Of a stretch of 6,983 bases of DNA, positions 1-5,889 are shown in pieces. A program made the translations under genes and the position numbers. The DNA comes from CAYXVU01 sp964468725 (GTDB lineage Bacteria; Acidobacteriota; Blastocatellia; UBA7656), in the NCBI GenBank assembly GCA_964468725.1, contig CAYXVU010000286.1, forward strand, positions 1 through 6,983, in the 5' to 3' direction. The stretch's first letter is position 1. Each line of letters starts with the position of its first letter. The notes under the pieces were generated by a model that worked only from the letters and a program-made list of their open reading frames with translations, did no database searches and was not told where the DNA came from.

Positions 1-392
1 ATGTACTCGTTCTCTTCCTGATTGACATCAAGCTTCGAGAGTTCCGAAAGAATCTTCGAGAAGTGAATCCCGGCTTCCGGGTAATCATGCGACCAGACTT
101 CGCCACGATCTCCGAGTCGCATTCCCGGATAGAATGGCCCGAAACCGACGCGCACGAACTTGAATTTGTCAGACACATCTTTGCGTTCGCCGATGCGCTC
201 ATCTCCCGAACGCGTTGGCTGTGCCACGCCGGTCGAGTCGAGCAATAACAGCGGACAGGTGAGCAAGAGCAGAACGGTGGCAACGCGCAACCGCGCTAAC
301 CCTTTTCGCAACCGTTTGCCGAAACCGGTCGCCGTGCCGGTCGCTTCGTATAGCCCTCGCCTCTTCGAATCGTTGCGGTCAGAAGAATTCAT
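1..392 (-). CDS. DUF4159-like exported protein, N-terminal part (gene leaves the window)
   Basis: Open from ATG 392 to the window edge: 130 complete codons, no stop, so the C-terminus is missing. Residues 1-36 are basic and polar, residues 37-51 form a hydrophobic stretch (ATVLLLLTCPLLLL), and VAQP near 57-60 resembles a signal-peptidase site, so export is likely although the n-region is long. The mature part has KFVRVGFGP (78-86) and then EVWSHDYPEAGIHFSKILSEL (98-118). This resembles the start of DUF4159, which usually begins with an FxFxRV strand followed by W.xDYP and a helix ending in LSEL. Family assignment is from memory of that pattern, and the function of DUF4159 is not established. 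The ATG is supported by GAGAGGTAGG about 6-8 nt upstream, in the 17-nt gap after the preceding gene. It is probably the third gene of a cluster with the S23-type protein and the TPR-peptidase. Confidence 0.7.
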   Translation of the reverse strand, partial: MNSSDRNDSKRRGLYEATGTATGFGKRLRKGLARLRVATVLLLLTCPLLLLDSTGVAQPTRSGDERIGERKDVSDKFKFVRVGFGPFYPGMRLGDRGEVWSHDYPEAGIHFSKILSELSKLDVNQEENEY

Positions 393-409
393 GTGCCCTA
401 CCTCTCGCC

Positions 410-748
410 TCACTTCTTCCCTTTCGCGGTTTTGAGCGAACTGACGGCGACATTGACGATTTCATTGGCCTCGCCAAGCAGGTTGGTGGCGATGGATTTG
501 TCCACCAAATCGGCCTCAACCAGCAGTTCCAGCCAATAGACACACTGCTCGGCTTGCTCCTGCACCAACGCCATCTTGGCAACAAAATCTTCGGGCGACT
601 TGGCTTTGTAAGAAGCCATGTAATTGACGCCCATATCGGTGCTGCATTCGATCAAGCGTTTGCCGAGCAAGTCTGCGGTGCGGGTTTGCGGCAGAAATTC
701 CACCAATCGAATGACGCGCACCGCAAACGATTTGGCTCGGTCTTTCAT
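410..748 (-). CDS. Four-helix-bundle protein of the S23 / 23S rRNA intervening-sequence family
   Basis: A 112-aa all-helical protein with no signal peptide or membrane segment. The order of motifs is that of the S23 (IVP) four-helix bundle family: an N-terminal FAVRVIRLVEFLP helix (residues 8-20), a second helix with LLGKRLIECSTDMGVNYMAS (27-46, where relatives usually have a SATSIGANY-like sequence), then a DFVAKMALVQEQAEQCVYWLELL helix pair (about 54-76), and a C-terminal helix ending in a basic tail. Members occur inside 23S rRNA intervening sequences, as stand-alone genes, and as the Avd subunit of diversity-generating retroelements; the cellular role of stand-alone copies is unclear. Here it sits 40 nt after the TPR-peptidase and 17 nt before the DUF4159-like gene, with no rRNA or reverse transcriptase nearby. 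A GGGG about 6 nt before the ATG is the only ribosome-binding signal. Confidence 0.85.
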   Translation of the reverse strand: MKDRAKSFAVRVIRLVEFLPQTRTADLLGKRLIECSTDMGVNYMASYKAKSPEDFVAKMALVQEQAEQCVYWLELLVEADLVDKSIATNLLGEANEIVNVAVSSLKTAKGKK

Positions 749-788
749 TCGTCACCCCAACGCGACCTTGTGCAATCCGACAACTGAC

Positions 789-3416
789 TTAACTGCCGCC
801 GCGCAACTTGAGCAATAACTCCTGCGCCTTTTCAAACCCGGGAGCGATCTCCAGCGAGCGCAAAACTTCGCGTTTGGCTTCCACACGATTGCCCGCAGCA
901 TCGAGCGAACGCGCCAGATCATAGTGGGCTTCGGCCAAGTCCGGCGGTTCAAGCGCCAACACGACGCGAAACTCGCGCACCGCTTCGCCAGCACTCCCTT
1001 GTTCAAGATAAATGTCGCCCGCAAGCTTGTGCAAGCTGGCCTCAAACGGATAGATGTAAAAACTTGTCAAAAGCGCGTTGCGCGCGCCGACGCGGTCACC
1101 CAACTCGGCGCGCAGTTGCGCCAGTTTCTTGAAGACCTCAACGTTGGTCTCCGTAAACCGGGTCAGGGTCTCCAGCGCCGCCGCCGCTTCCGCCTTCTGA
1201 CCGCGCGCCTCCAAAATATCGGCAATCAACCCATGAGGATTGCCTTCGCCGCCATAGTAAGGAAAGACCTCCGCCGCGCGGCGCAGATGTTCGAGAGCCA
1301 AGTCGTCTTGCTTTTCCGATTTATACATCGTGCCGAGGCGCAGACGGGCAAAGTAATCGTTCGGCTTGGCCTTGACGATGGCTTCCAGAGCCTCTTTCGC
1401 GGGCGGCTGTCCGCTGGCGGCAGCGACCGGCCCCGTACCGATTGCATCAATCAACGGTTGGGTCTTCTGATTCAGCCACTCGAAGAAGGCTTTGTCGAAA
1501 TCGCTCGTGCTGATCGCAAGCGCGCGTTTGAAAACATCGGGCGTCTTCGCGCCCTCTTTGTAAGCGGCGAGGATTTGCAACATCTTGTCGAAGCCGTATT
1601 TTTCGTCAATGAAATCGCAAACCAGCGAGGCTTGAAAATAGGCAAGCGGCACTTGATCGGGTGCGGTCGGACGCAGGAAGGCGGCGTCGAGATCGTCCAA
1701 CTTGACGAAACGACCGGCAGCGATGGCGCGCAGATTGGGAATCGAAAACTTATCGCCCCAACCCGGTCGCGCGCGTCGCTCTTCATAAACCGACAAACCT
1801 TCGGAGAGCCATCGCGGGATGCGATGATCGGTCATTTGCAGCGAGATGATGTGCATGAATTCATGCCACAGAGTCGAACCCCAGTTGAACTCTCCCGGTG
1901 GACGAGCCGAGGGGCTGTCCATCGCAATCACTTGCCCAAAGCAGACGCCGAGCGCGCCGAGTCCGGGCAATCCCAAGGCGCGCACGGCGAAGTCCTCGTG
2001 GTTTTCATAAATCTCTACGAGCATCGGCGCGCGCGGCGTGAAGCGATACTTTTCGGCCAACTTTTTGTGCGCCTCTTCGAGCAAATCGGCAGCGTAGGCC
2101 GCCAGCACAGGACTTTCAGAAGGCGATGCCTTGATGATAAAGGGGCCGCGCACGGCGTCCGGATATTCGGCGACCGAATCGAGCAGGTCGAGGGTATTCT
2201 TCGCCCAGACATTGAAGGCGTCGTTTTCAAAAGCTTTGTCGAGTTCGGCGCGACCCTCCGCCAGTTTGCCAACGCGCAGCAGTTGAATGCCAAGCTCGGT
2301 GCGCGCGCTCCACAGTCGCGGCGCGAGATCGACGGCACGGCGACCGAAATCGACCGCTTCCTGATAGCGGCGCGTGATGACGGCAAAGTAGGCGAGCGTC
2401 GAAAAGAATTCACCGGCGCGCGGGTTGATGGCTAGCGCGCGTTTGGTCGTCGCTTCCAAATCGCTTTTGCGGTCGGTTGCATAGAAGATCGCCGCGCGCA
2501 TGGCTAAGGCTTCGATGGCATTCGGATTGACGCTCAGCGCGCGTTCAACGGCTTGCATAGCCGCATCGGGTCTGTCGCTTGCCAAATTCAGCCACGCCCG
2601 CATGGTGAGCGCGCTGACGTGATTGGGGTTCACCGCCAACGCGCGTTCGATGGCCGTGTTCGTCGCTTCGCTGGAAGTCAACTTCATGCTTTCGGCCAGC
2701 CCGATTTGAGCGTCGGCCGAGTGTTCGTTGATCTTGAGCGCGTCTTGAAAGAGGCTGGCGGCGTCTGCGTAGATGTACTTTTTGTTGAACAATTCGCCTT
2801 GCGCAATGAAGGCGTCGGCGAAGGTCGCATCTTCGTCGCGGGCGTCAATGAAGAGGTCGTTGGCGTCTTGATACTTTTCGAGTTCGACGAGGCCGCGCGC
2901 AATCAAAGTGAGTTCTTCGGCGGCGTCAGGATCGTTGTCATTGTAGTAGCGAATGAATTCGCTGAGCAGCGCGTGTGCTTCGTCTTCTTTGCCCTGCGCC
3001 AACAAGGCGCGAGCGCGACCGAAACCGGCGCGCAGCCAGACGACGCCCTTTTCATTCTGTCGGGCGCGCTCAAACTCTGCCGCTGCGTCGGCGTAGCGTC
3101 CGGTCTTCAGTTCGACCTCGCCGAGCAGCGTGCGCAACCTTGCGTCGGGCGCGATAGCAAGAAACTCTTTGGTCTTCTTTTCGGCGTTCGTGTAATCGCC
3201 CGTCTCGATCATCGCGCGCACAAGTCCGAGTTGGGCTTCACGGTCTTTTCCATCTTTTTGCAACAGGGCGGTGAAGGCAGTGATGGCTTCTTTGTAGTCG
3301 CCCTGTTTGAGTAAGGTGTGGGCGCGTTCGAGAGTGGCTTCCTGCGCTTTGGTGACATTGAGCGAGCAACCGAGAAAGAGAATCAGGGCGATACTGCTGA
3401 GACGTTTCATAAGCAT
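789..3416 (-). CDS. Secreted TPR protein with a central HExxH zinc-metallopeptidase (peptidase MA-like) domain
   Basis: An 875-aa protein. Residues 1-24 form a signal peptide (MKR, then IALILFLG, then cleavage near TKA-QE). Cys17 follows FLG, a poor lipobox, so lipidation is possible but doubtful. Residues 25 to about 400 are tandem TPR helices with typical A.G.y..A...y..AL spacing and NPN/APR caps. Residues 423-647 form a gluzincin-type peptidase: H518-E519-F-M-H522 is the HExxH motif and E539 in WLSEGLSVYEE is the likely third zinc ligand. Residues from about 662 to the end are a second TPR array. The architecture matches peptidase MA-like proteins with TPR flanks that are frequent in acidobacteria; the substrate is unknown, and the TPRs probably bind a partner or the substrate. 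ATG 3416 and ATG 3410 (the MKRLSS start) are equally plausible because neither has a Shine-Dalgarno sequence. It is probably the first gene of the cluster with the S23-type and DUF4159-like genes. Confidence 0.88.
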   Translation of the reverse strand: MLMKRLSSIALILFLGCSLNVTKAQEATLERAHTLLKQGDYKEAITAFTALLQKDGKDREAQLGLVRAMIETGDYTNAEKKTKEFLAIAPDARLRTLLGEVELKTGRYADAAAEFERARQNEKGVVWLRAGFGRARALLAQGKEDEAHALLSEFIRYYNDNDPDAAEELTLIARGLVELEKYQDANDLFIDARDEDATFADAFIAQGELFNKKYIYADAASLFQDALKINEHSADAQIGLAESMKLTSSEATNTAIERALAVNPNHVSALTMRAWLNLASDRPDAAMQAVERALSVNPNAIEALAMRAAIFYATDRKSDLEATTKRALAINPRAGEFFSTLAYFAVITRRYQEAVDFGRRAVDLAPRLWSARTELGIQLLRVGKLAEGRAELDKAFENDAFNVWAKNTLDLLDSVAEYPDAVRGPFIIKASPSESPVLAAYAADLLEEAHKKLAEKYRFTPRAPMLVEIYENHEDFAVRALGLPGLGALGVCFGQVIAMDSPSARPPGEFNWGSTLWHEFMHIISLQMTDHRIPRWLSEGLSVYEERRARPGWGDKFSIPNLRAIAAGRFVKLDDLDAAFLRPTAPDQVPLAYFQASLVCDFIDEKYGFDKMLQILAAYKEGAKTPDVFKRALAISTSDFDKAFFEWLNQKTQPLIDAIGTGPVAAASGQPPAKEALEAIVKAKPNDYFARLRLGTMYKSEKQDDLALEHLRRAAEVFPYYGGEGNPHGLIADILEARGQKAEAAAALETLTRFTETNVEVFKKLAQLRAELGDRVGARNALLTSFYIYPFEASLHKLAGDIYLEQGSAGEAVREFRVVLALEPPDLAEAHYDLARSLDAAGNRVEAKREVLRSLEIAPGFEKAQELLLKLRGGS

Positions 3417-3445
3417 TGGTGTGAGAAGTCAGAAGGCGGCCTCTG

Positions 3446-3451
3446 ATTATC
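3446..3451 (-). promoter_or_regulatory. Possible -10 box (GATAAT) for the TPR-peptidase cluster
   Basis: GATAAT on the minus strand matches TATAAT at five of six positions and would start transcription about 23 nt before ATG 3416. The -35 region falls inside the 7-nt tandem repeat and has no good TTGACA match, so this is weak. The heptad array lying exactly where a -35 box would be could make promoter strength depend on repeat sequence or number; that is speculation. Confidence 0.25.
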
Positions 3452-3486
3452 GGTCGAAGGTTGAAGATCGAAGGTGGAAGGTTAAA
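3452..3486 (+). repeat. Five tandem 7-nt repeats (consensus GGTYGAA)
   Basis: Read in register the stretch is GGTCGAA, GGTTGAA, GATCGAA, GGTGGAA and GGTTAAA, five uninterrupted degenerate heptads followed by GGC. It is noncoding, lies between thiG and the TPR-peptidase gene, and abuts a possible -10 box. It resembles the short tandemly repeated heptamers known from cyanobacterial intergenic DNA, but no database identity is claimed. Confidence 0.75.
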
Positions 3487-3494
3487 GGCTATGG

Positions 3495-3515
3495 ATTTGC
3501 CTGCGGCAGGCAGAT
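3495..3515. repeat. Palindromic hairpin in the thiG/TPR-peptidase spacer
   Basis: ATTTGCCTG, loop CGG, CAGGCAGAT form a 9-bp stem with one G-T pair on either strand. No T-run follows on the minus strand, so a classical intrinsic terminator for the thi operon is not supported. It could be a REP-like dispersed palindrome or a weak terminator/processing site. Confidence 0.5.
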
Positions 3516-3548
3516 GAGAGAGTCGCCGCCTACTATCTTTTCGGGGCA

Positions 3549-3596
3549 TCCCTTCACCGCTTCACCCCCTCACCCCTTCGCTCTGTCACCCCTTCT
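3549..3596 (-). repeat. Six tandem 8-nt repeats (minus-strand consensus TGAAGGGG)
   Basis: On the plus strand the stretch divides without remainder into TCCCTTCA, CCGCTTCA, CCCCCTCA, CCCCTTCG, CTCTGTCA and CCCCTTCT, six degenerate octads of consensus CCCCTTCA. It lies 62 bp from the 7-nt array, with the opposite purine/pyrimidine polarity, and begins 43 bp beyond the end of thiG. It is noncoding; its function is unknown. Confidence 0.7.
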
Positions 3597-3639
3597 TTAC
3601 TTCTCGCATACTCCTCTTCATCAATCTGGAGTCCGGGCG

Positions 3640-4416
3640 TTATTCGATCATCCCCGTTGTCGGACTCGAAGCCGACGCATAGAGCTTTTTCGGAATCCGT
3701 CCGGCCAAAAAGGCCAGCCGTCCGGCGCGCACGGCATAGTTCATCGCTTCGGCCATGGCTACCGGATCGCGCGCGCAGGCGACGCCGGTATTCATCAACA
3801 AGCCATCTACGCCGAGTTCCATTGCCAAAGTCGCATCGGAAGCGGTGCCCACCCCAGCATCAACAATGAGCGGAACTTCGGTAATCTGCTCGCGGAGGAT
3901 TTGCAAGTTGGTAATGTTTTGAATCCCCAACCCCGAACCGATGGGCGCGGCCAGCGGCATGATAGCGGCGGCTCCGGCGTCAATCAGCTTGCGCGCAACG
4001 ATCAAGTCGTCGTTGAGATAGGGCAATACGATGAAGCCTTCCTTGACCAACACGCGAGTCGCTTCGAGCAGACCGGCGTTATCAGGGAAGAGGGTGCGCG
4101 GGTCGCCGATGACTTCGAGTTTGACCCAATTGGTGTCTAACGCTTCGCGCGCCAGCATCGCCGTGCGGATAGCTTCATCAGCGGTGTAGCAACCGGCGGT
4201 GTTGGGCAATAGATGGTATTGATTGAGGTCAATAAAATCGAGGAAGCTCTTCTCTGAGCGGTCGCTTAAATTCACCCGCCGCACGGCAACGGTAACCATA
4301 TCGGTTCCCGAAGCGGCGAGCGCGTTTATCATCAACTCGTTGGTTTCATATTTTCCGGTGCCGAGGATCAACCGTGATCGAAAGACGCGACCGGCGATGC
4401 TGAGATGATCTGACAT
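3640..4416 (-). CDS. thiG: Thiazole synthase ThiG
   Basis: A 258-aa cytoplasmic (beta/alpha)8 enzyme of thiamine synthesis. It condenses 1-deoxy-D-xylulose 5-phosphate, dehydroglycine and the sulfur of ThiS thiocarboxylate into the thiazole phosphate. Family hallmarks are visible along the chain: FRSRLILGTGKY (12-23), the LPNTAGCYTADEAIRTA segment (70-86), WVKLEVIGD (97-105) with Lys99 as the Schiff-base lysine, the LPYLNDD loop, the AAIMPLAAPIGSGLGI phosphate loop, VPLIVDAGVGTASDA, and GVDGLLMNTGVA. Length is normal for the family. ATG 4416 was chosen because the homologous region starts there and AGGA lies 6 nt upstream; an in-frame upstream ATG at 4557 would add 47 residues unlike ThiG. 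A 154-nt gap separates it from thiS and shows no terminator. No thiF, thiH, thiO or thiC is present in the window. Confidence 0.96.
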   Translation of the reverse strand: MSDHLSIAGRVFRSRLILGTGKYETNELMINALAASGTDMVTVAVRRVNLSDRSEKSFLDFIDLNQYHLLPNTAGCYTADEAIRTAMLAREALDTNWVKLEVIGDPRTLFPDNAGLLEATRVLVKEGFIVLPYLNDDLIVARKLIDAGAAAIMPLAAPIGSGLGIQNITNLQILREQITEVPLIVDAGVGTASDATLAMELGVDGLLMNTGVACARDPVAMAEAMNYAVRAGRLAFLAGRIPKKLYASASSPTTGMIE

Positions 4417-4570
4417 AACGATTCCTATTCGTTTCTCCGTTAGCCGATGCTTGCGCGGCGGGCTTGCCGAGAAAATTCTGCGGTGCGCTGTCGCGCTCAC
4501 AGTGGCCAACCTTGCAAGTGTCAAAGTAAGTTTGCAGGGGTTCGCGGAGAATGGCAAGCAGGGTGTGGCG

Positions 4571-4777
4571 TTAATCTCTTCCGCCGCCGACGAAGTTGAC
4601 GATCTCTACTTTATCACCTTCGGCAAGCAGGGTTATGGGCCAATCGGGGCGGCGAATGATGCGGCGATTGATTTCGACGGCGAGGCGGTCGCCTTTGAGT
4701 TCGAGTTTGGCAAGCAGATCGGGAATAGTTGAGGGTTCTGCCAATTCAAGGGGGCTGCCATTGACGATGACGGTCAC
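4571..4777 (-). CDS. thiS: Sulfur-carrier protein ThiS
   Basis: A 68-aa ubiquitin-fold (beta-grasp) protein that receives sulfur as a C-terminal thiocarboxylate after adenylation by ThiF and hands it to ThiG. The start VTVIVNGSPLELAEPSTIPDLLAKL and the EGDKVEIVNFVGGG ending are typical of ThiS. The start is GTG 4777, set by CGGAG 8 nt upstream and by the usual length of the family. It begins 16 nt after the stop of the preceding gene, so the two are probably co-transcribed. Odd feature: the glycines that should be C-terminal are followed by Arg-Asp before the TAA, so the carrier would need trimming or would end in a non-standard way. Confidence in the gene is high; the tail should be checked against relatives. 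Confidence 0.93.
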   Translation of the reverse strand: MTVIVNGSPLELAEPSTIPDLLAKLELKGDRLAVEINRRIIRRPDWPITLLAEGDKVEIVNFVGGGRD

Positions 4778-4785
4778 AAGAGTTG

Positions 4786-4790
4786 CTCCG
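4786..4790 (-). promoter_or_regulatory. Ribosome-binding site that fixes the GTG start of thiS
   Basis: CGGAG on the minus strand ends 8 nt before GTG 4777, in the 16-nt gap directly after the TGA of the upstream gene. No ATG is available near the expected ThiS N-terminus, so this site decides the start. Confidence 0.7.
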
Positions 4791-4793
4791 CAA

Positions 4794-5744
4794 TCAGCCG
4801 CGTCGGATGAGTTGTTTGAGTTCGCCGCGTCCACTGCTCGATTGCGCTTCGATGACGATGGCGGCGGTTCCGGTGGTAAACATCGGCAGGTTGAGACTGA
4901 ACGAAGCCACGCCTTCGGCGTTGGCGCGACCGATATGGACTTGCGGTTTGAAGGCGGTGCCGATGATTTTGACGGTGACGATGGCATCGGCTTCATGCTT
5001 TTCGCAACGCGTGACTTTCACCTTCAAGGCAATGCTCTTTCCGGCAGTGAAGACGTTGGGGCTGACGACTTGCAACTCCAGCTTTTCCTGTTCGGAAGCG
5101 CGTTTGAGATAATCCGAGATAACTTCGTCGAGGTTGAGTGACCCGCTCTTGCCGATGCCAAGTTTGCCGGAATCGCGGGGCGCGCTCAATCCGCCGGTCG
5201 TTCGAAGGCGAACCCCATTCGGTTCAGCCGCATCGGCGGGCGGCAGCACAATGATGGGCGTTTCGAGCGGCGGCAGCTTACCGCTATTGCCGTTGCGCAC
5301 CTCGGCGAGTGGCGGCAGTTTACCGCTATTGCCGTTGCGTATGGGTTCGACGGGAGGTGGCAGAGTAGCAATAGGCGATTCGATTTTCGGCAGCCTGCCG
5401 CTGTTGCCCCGACGCGGCGGTTCAGAGACGATAGCGGCGGGCAACTCGACCGGGAGTCTGGACTTCGCCGACTCGTTGGCAGACAGTCGAATGAGGTCTT
5501 GAATGCGTCCGGCCCTGATGGCCGCAATGATAACTTGATGCTGTTTTTTAAGTCGAGTAGCGATTGCCGCTTCGCTCATGCCTTGCTGCAACTCTTCTTT
5601 GTAAGAGGTGCTCTTTTTAGCGATGACTACGCCGCCGTCATAGATCAGGGATTCGAGAAACGGTTTGGCCTCCCCGCGATCTTCCGTCTGCACGTGATAG
5701 GTGCGGCCTTCATGAACAACATCCGTGTTAAACCCCGTAATCAT
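4794..5744 (-). CDS. Conserved-looking hypothetical protein with GNSGKLPPL repeats and a C-terminal beta-rich domain
   Basis: A 316-aa protein with no signal peptide or membrane helix, therefore probably cytoplasmic. Three parts can be seen. Residues 1 to about 90 (MITGFNTDVVHEGRTYHVQTED, then SLIYDGGVVIAKKSTSYKEE and a QHQVIIAAI helix) form a compact N-terminal domain; similar N-termini occur in uncharacterised acidobacterial and myxobacterial proteins, from memory. Residues 100-205 are a Pro/Gly/Ser-rich, probably disordered linker with three copies of GNSG(K/R)LP (113-119, 138-144, 152-158) and weaker DSGKLG and KSGSLN copies. Residues 222-316 alternate hydrophobic residues like an Ig/fibronectin-type beta sandwich (LELQVVSPN, SIALKVKVT, AIVTVKIIGT, GTAAIVIEAQ). 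It is the first gene before thiS-thiG, with a 16-nt gap to thiS, but nothing in it points to thiamine chemistry. The ATG has no spaced Shine-Dalgarno, in line with a leaderless start. Confidence 0.85.
   Translation of the reverse strand: MITGFNTDVVHEGRTYHVQTEDRGEAKPFLESLIYDGGVVIAKKSTSYKEELQQGMSEAAIATRLKKQHQVIIAAIRAGRIQDLIRLSANESAKSRLPVELPAAIVSEPPRRGNSGRLPKIESPIATLPPPVEPIRNGNSGKLPPLAEVRNGNSGKLPPLETPIIVLPPADAAEPNGVRLRTTGGLSAPRDSGKLGIGKSGSLNLDEVISDYLKRASEQEKLELQVVSPNVFTAGKSIALKVKVTRCEKHEADAIVTVKIIGTAFKPQVHIGRANAEGVASFSLNLPMFTTGTAAIVIEAQSSSGRGELKQLIRRG
5265..5339 (-). repeat. Direct repeat (period 42 nt) encoding RNGNSGKLPPL twice
   Basis: Copies at 5265-5297 and 5307-5339 are nearly identical in DNA (about 33 nt, two mismatches), starting every 42 nt or 14 codons. 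They encode R136-L146 and R150-L160. A third, diverged copy encoding RRGNSGRLP lies near 5390-5414. The high DNA identity suggests a recent in-frame duplication. Confidence 0.85.
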
Positions 5745-5751
5745 TGCCCCG

Positions 5752-5780
5752 AAAGTAGCACAGCCCTTTTAGCGAGTCAA
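5752..5780 (-). promoter_or_regulatory. Sigma70-type promoter for the hypothetical-thiS-thiG operon
   Basis: The minus strand reads TTGACT (5780-5775), a 17-nt spacer, then TACTTT (5757-5752). The -35 box matches consensus at five of six positions, the -10 box at four of six, and the spacing is ideal. Only seven bases (CGGGGCA) separate the -10 box from ATG 5744, which places the start of transcription at or one base before the start codon, so the mRNA would be leaderless or nearly so. The -35 box overlaps the last codons of the small upstream ORF. Confidence 0.6.
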
Positions 5781-5873
5781 TAATTCTCTCTTTTCAAACA
5801 CCTCTTTAGCTTCAACCATTAACCGCCCGACACCGACGGGTTGACCGCCGGTGTCGAGAGCCTCGGCAATCAT
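5769..5873 (-). CDS. Small ORF (34 aa) with strong ribosome-binding site, or C-terminal remnant of a broken gene
   Basis: ATG 5873 to TAA 5769 encodes MIAEALDTGGQPVGVGRL followed by an acidic/basic helix ending EKRELLTR. AGGAG lies 8 nt before the ATG, the best Shine-Dalgarno in the window. The peptide has a GGQPVGVGR turn and a charged amphipathic helix, and was not recognised. It ends 24 nt before the next gene and overlaps that gene's -35 box. The same frame stays open upstream through the palindrome-rich repeat region to about 6080, but without a convincing start, so it may equally be the 3' end of an older gene cut by repeat insertion. Protein existence is not established. Confidence 0.4.
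   Translation of the reverse strand: MIAEALDTGGQPVGVGRLMVEAKEVFEKRELLTR
5828..5856. repeat. Hairpin inside the 34-aa ORF
   Basis: CGACACCG and CGGTGTCG (8 bp) enclose a CGG/CCG extension after one A-C mismatch, with a 5-nt loop. On the minus strand it lies within the small ORF upstream of the thi operon. It may be a result of the coding sequence (DTGGQPVGV) or a genuine RNA structure. Confidence 0.45.
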
Positions 5874-5889
5874 TATTTCTTCTCCTAGC

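Noticed and set aside
410..748. Avd-like accessory protein of a diversity-generating retroelement
   Set aside because: No reverse transcriptase and no template/variable repeat pair was seen nearby, so the general S23-family label is safer.
924..2435. A 503-codon plus-strand open frame
   Set aside because: It lies wholly antisense to the TPR-peptidase gene, whose signal peptide, TPR pattern and HExxH motif are clear. The antisense product has low-complexity Arg/Gln/Gly-rich sequence, as expected from a mirrored GC-rich gene.
2553..3314. A 253-codon plus-strand open frame
   Set aside because: Also antisense to the N-terminal TPR part of the same gene, with no recognisable domain or ribosome-binding site.
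4417..4557. N-terminal extension of ThiG to ATG 4557
   Set aside because: The added 47 residues are basic, unlike ThiG, and lack a ribosome-binding site, while ATG 4416 has AGGA at 6 nt and matches the family start.
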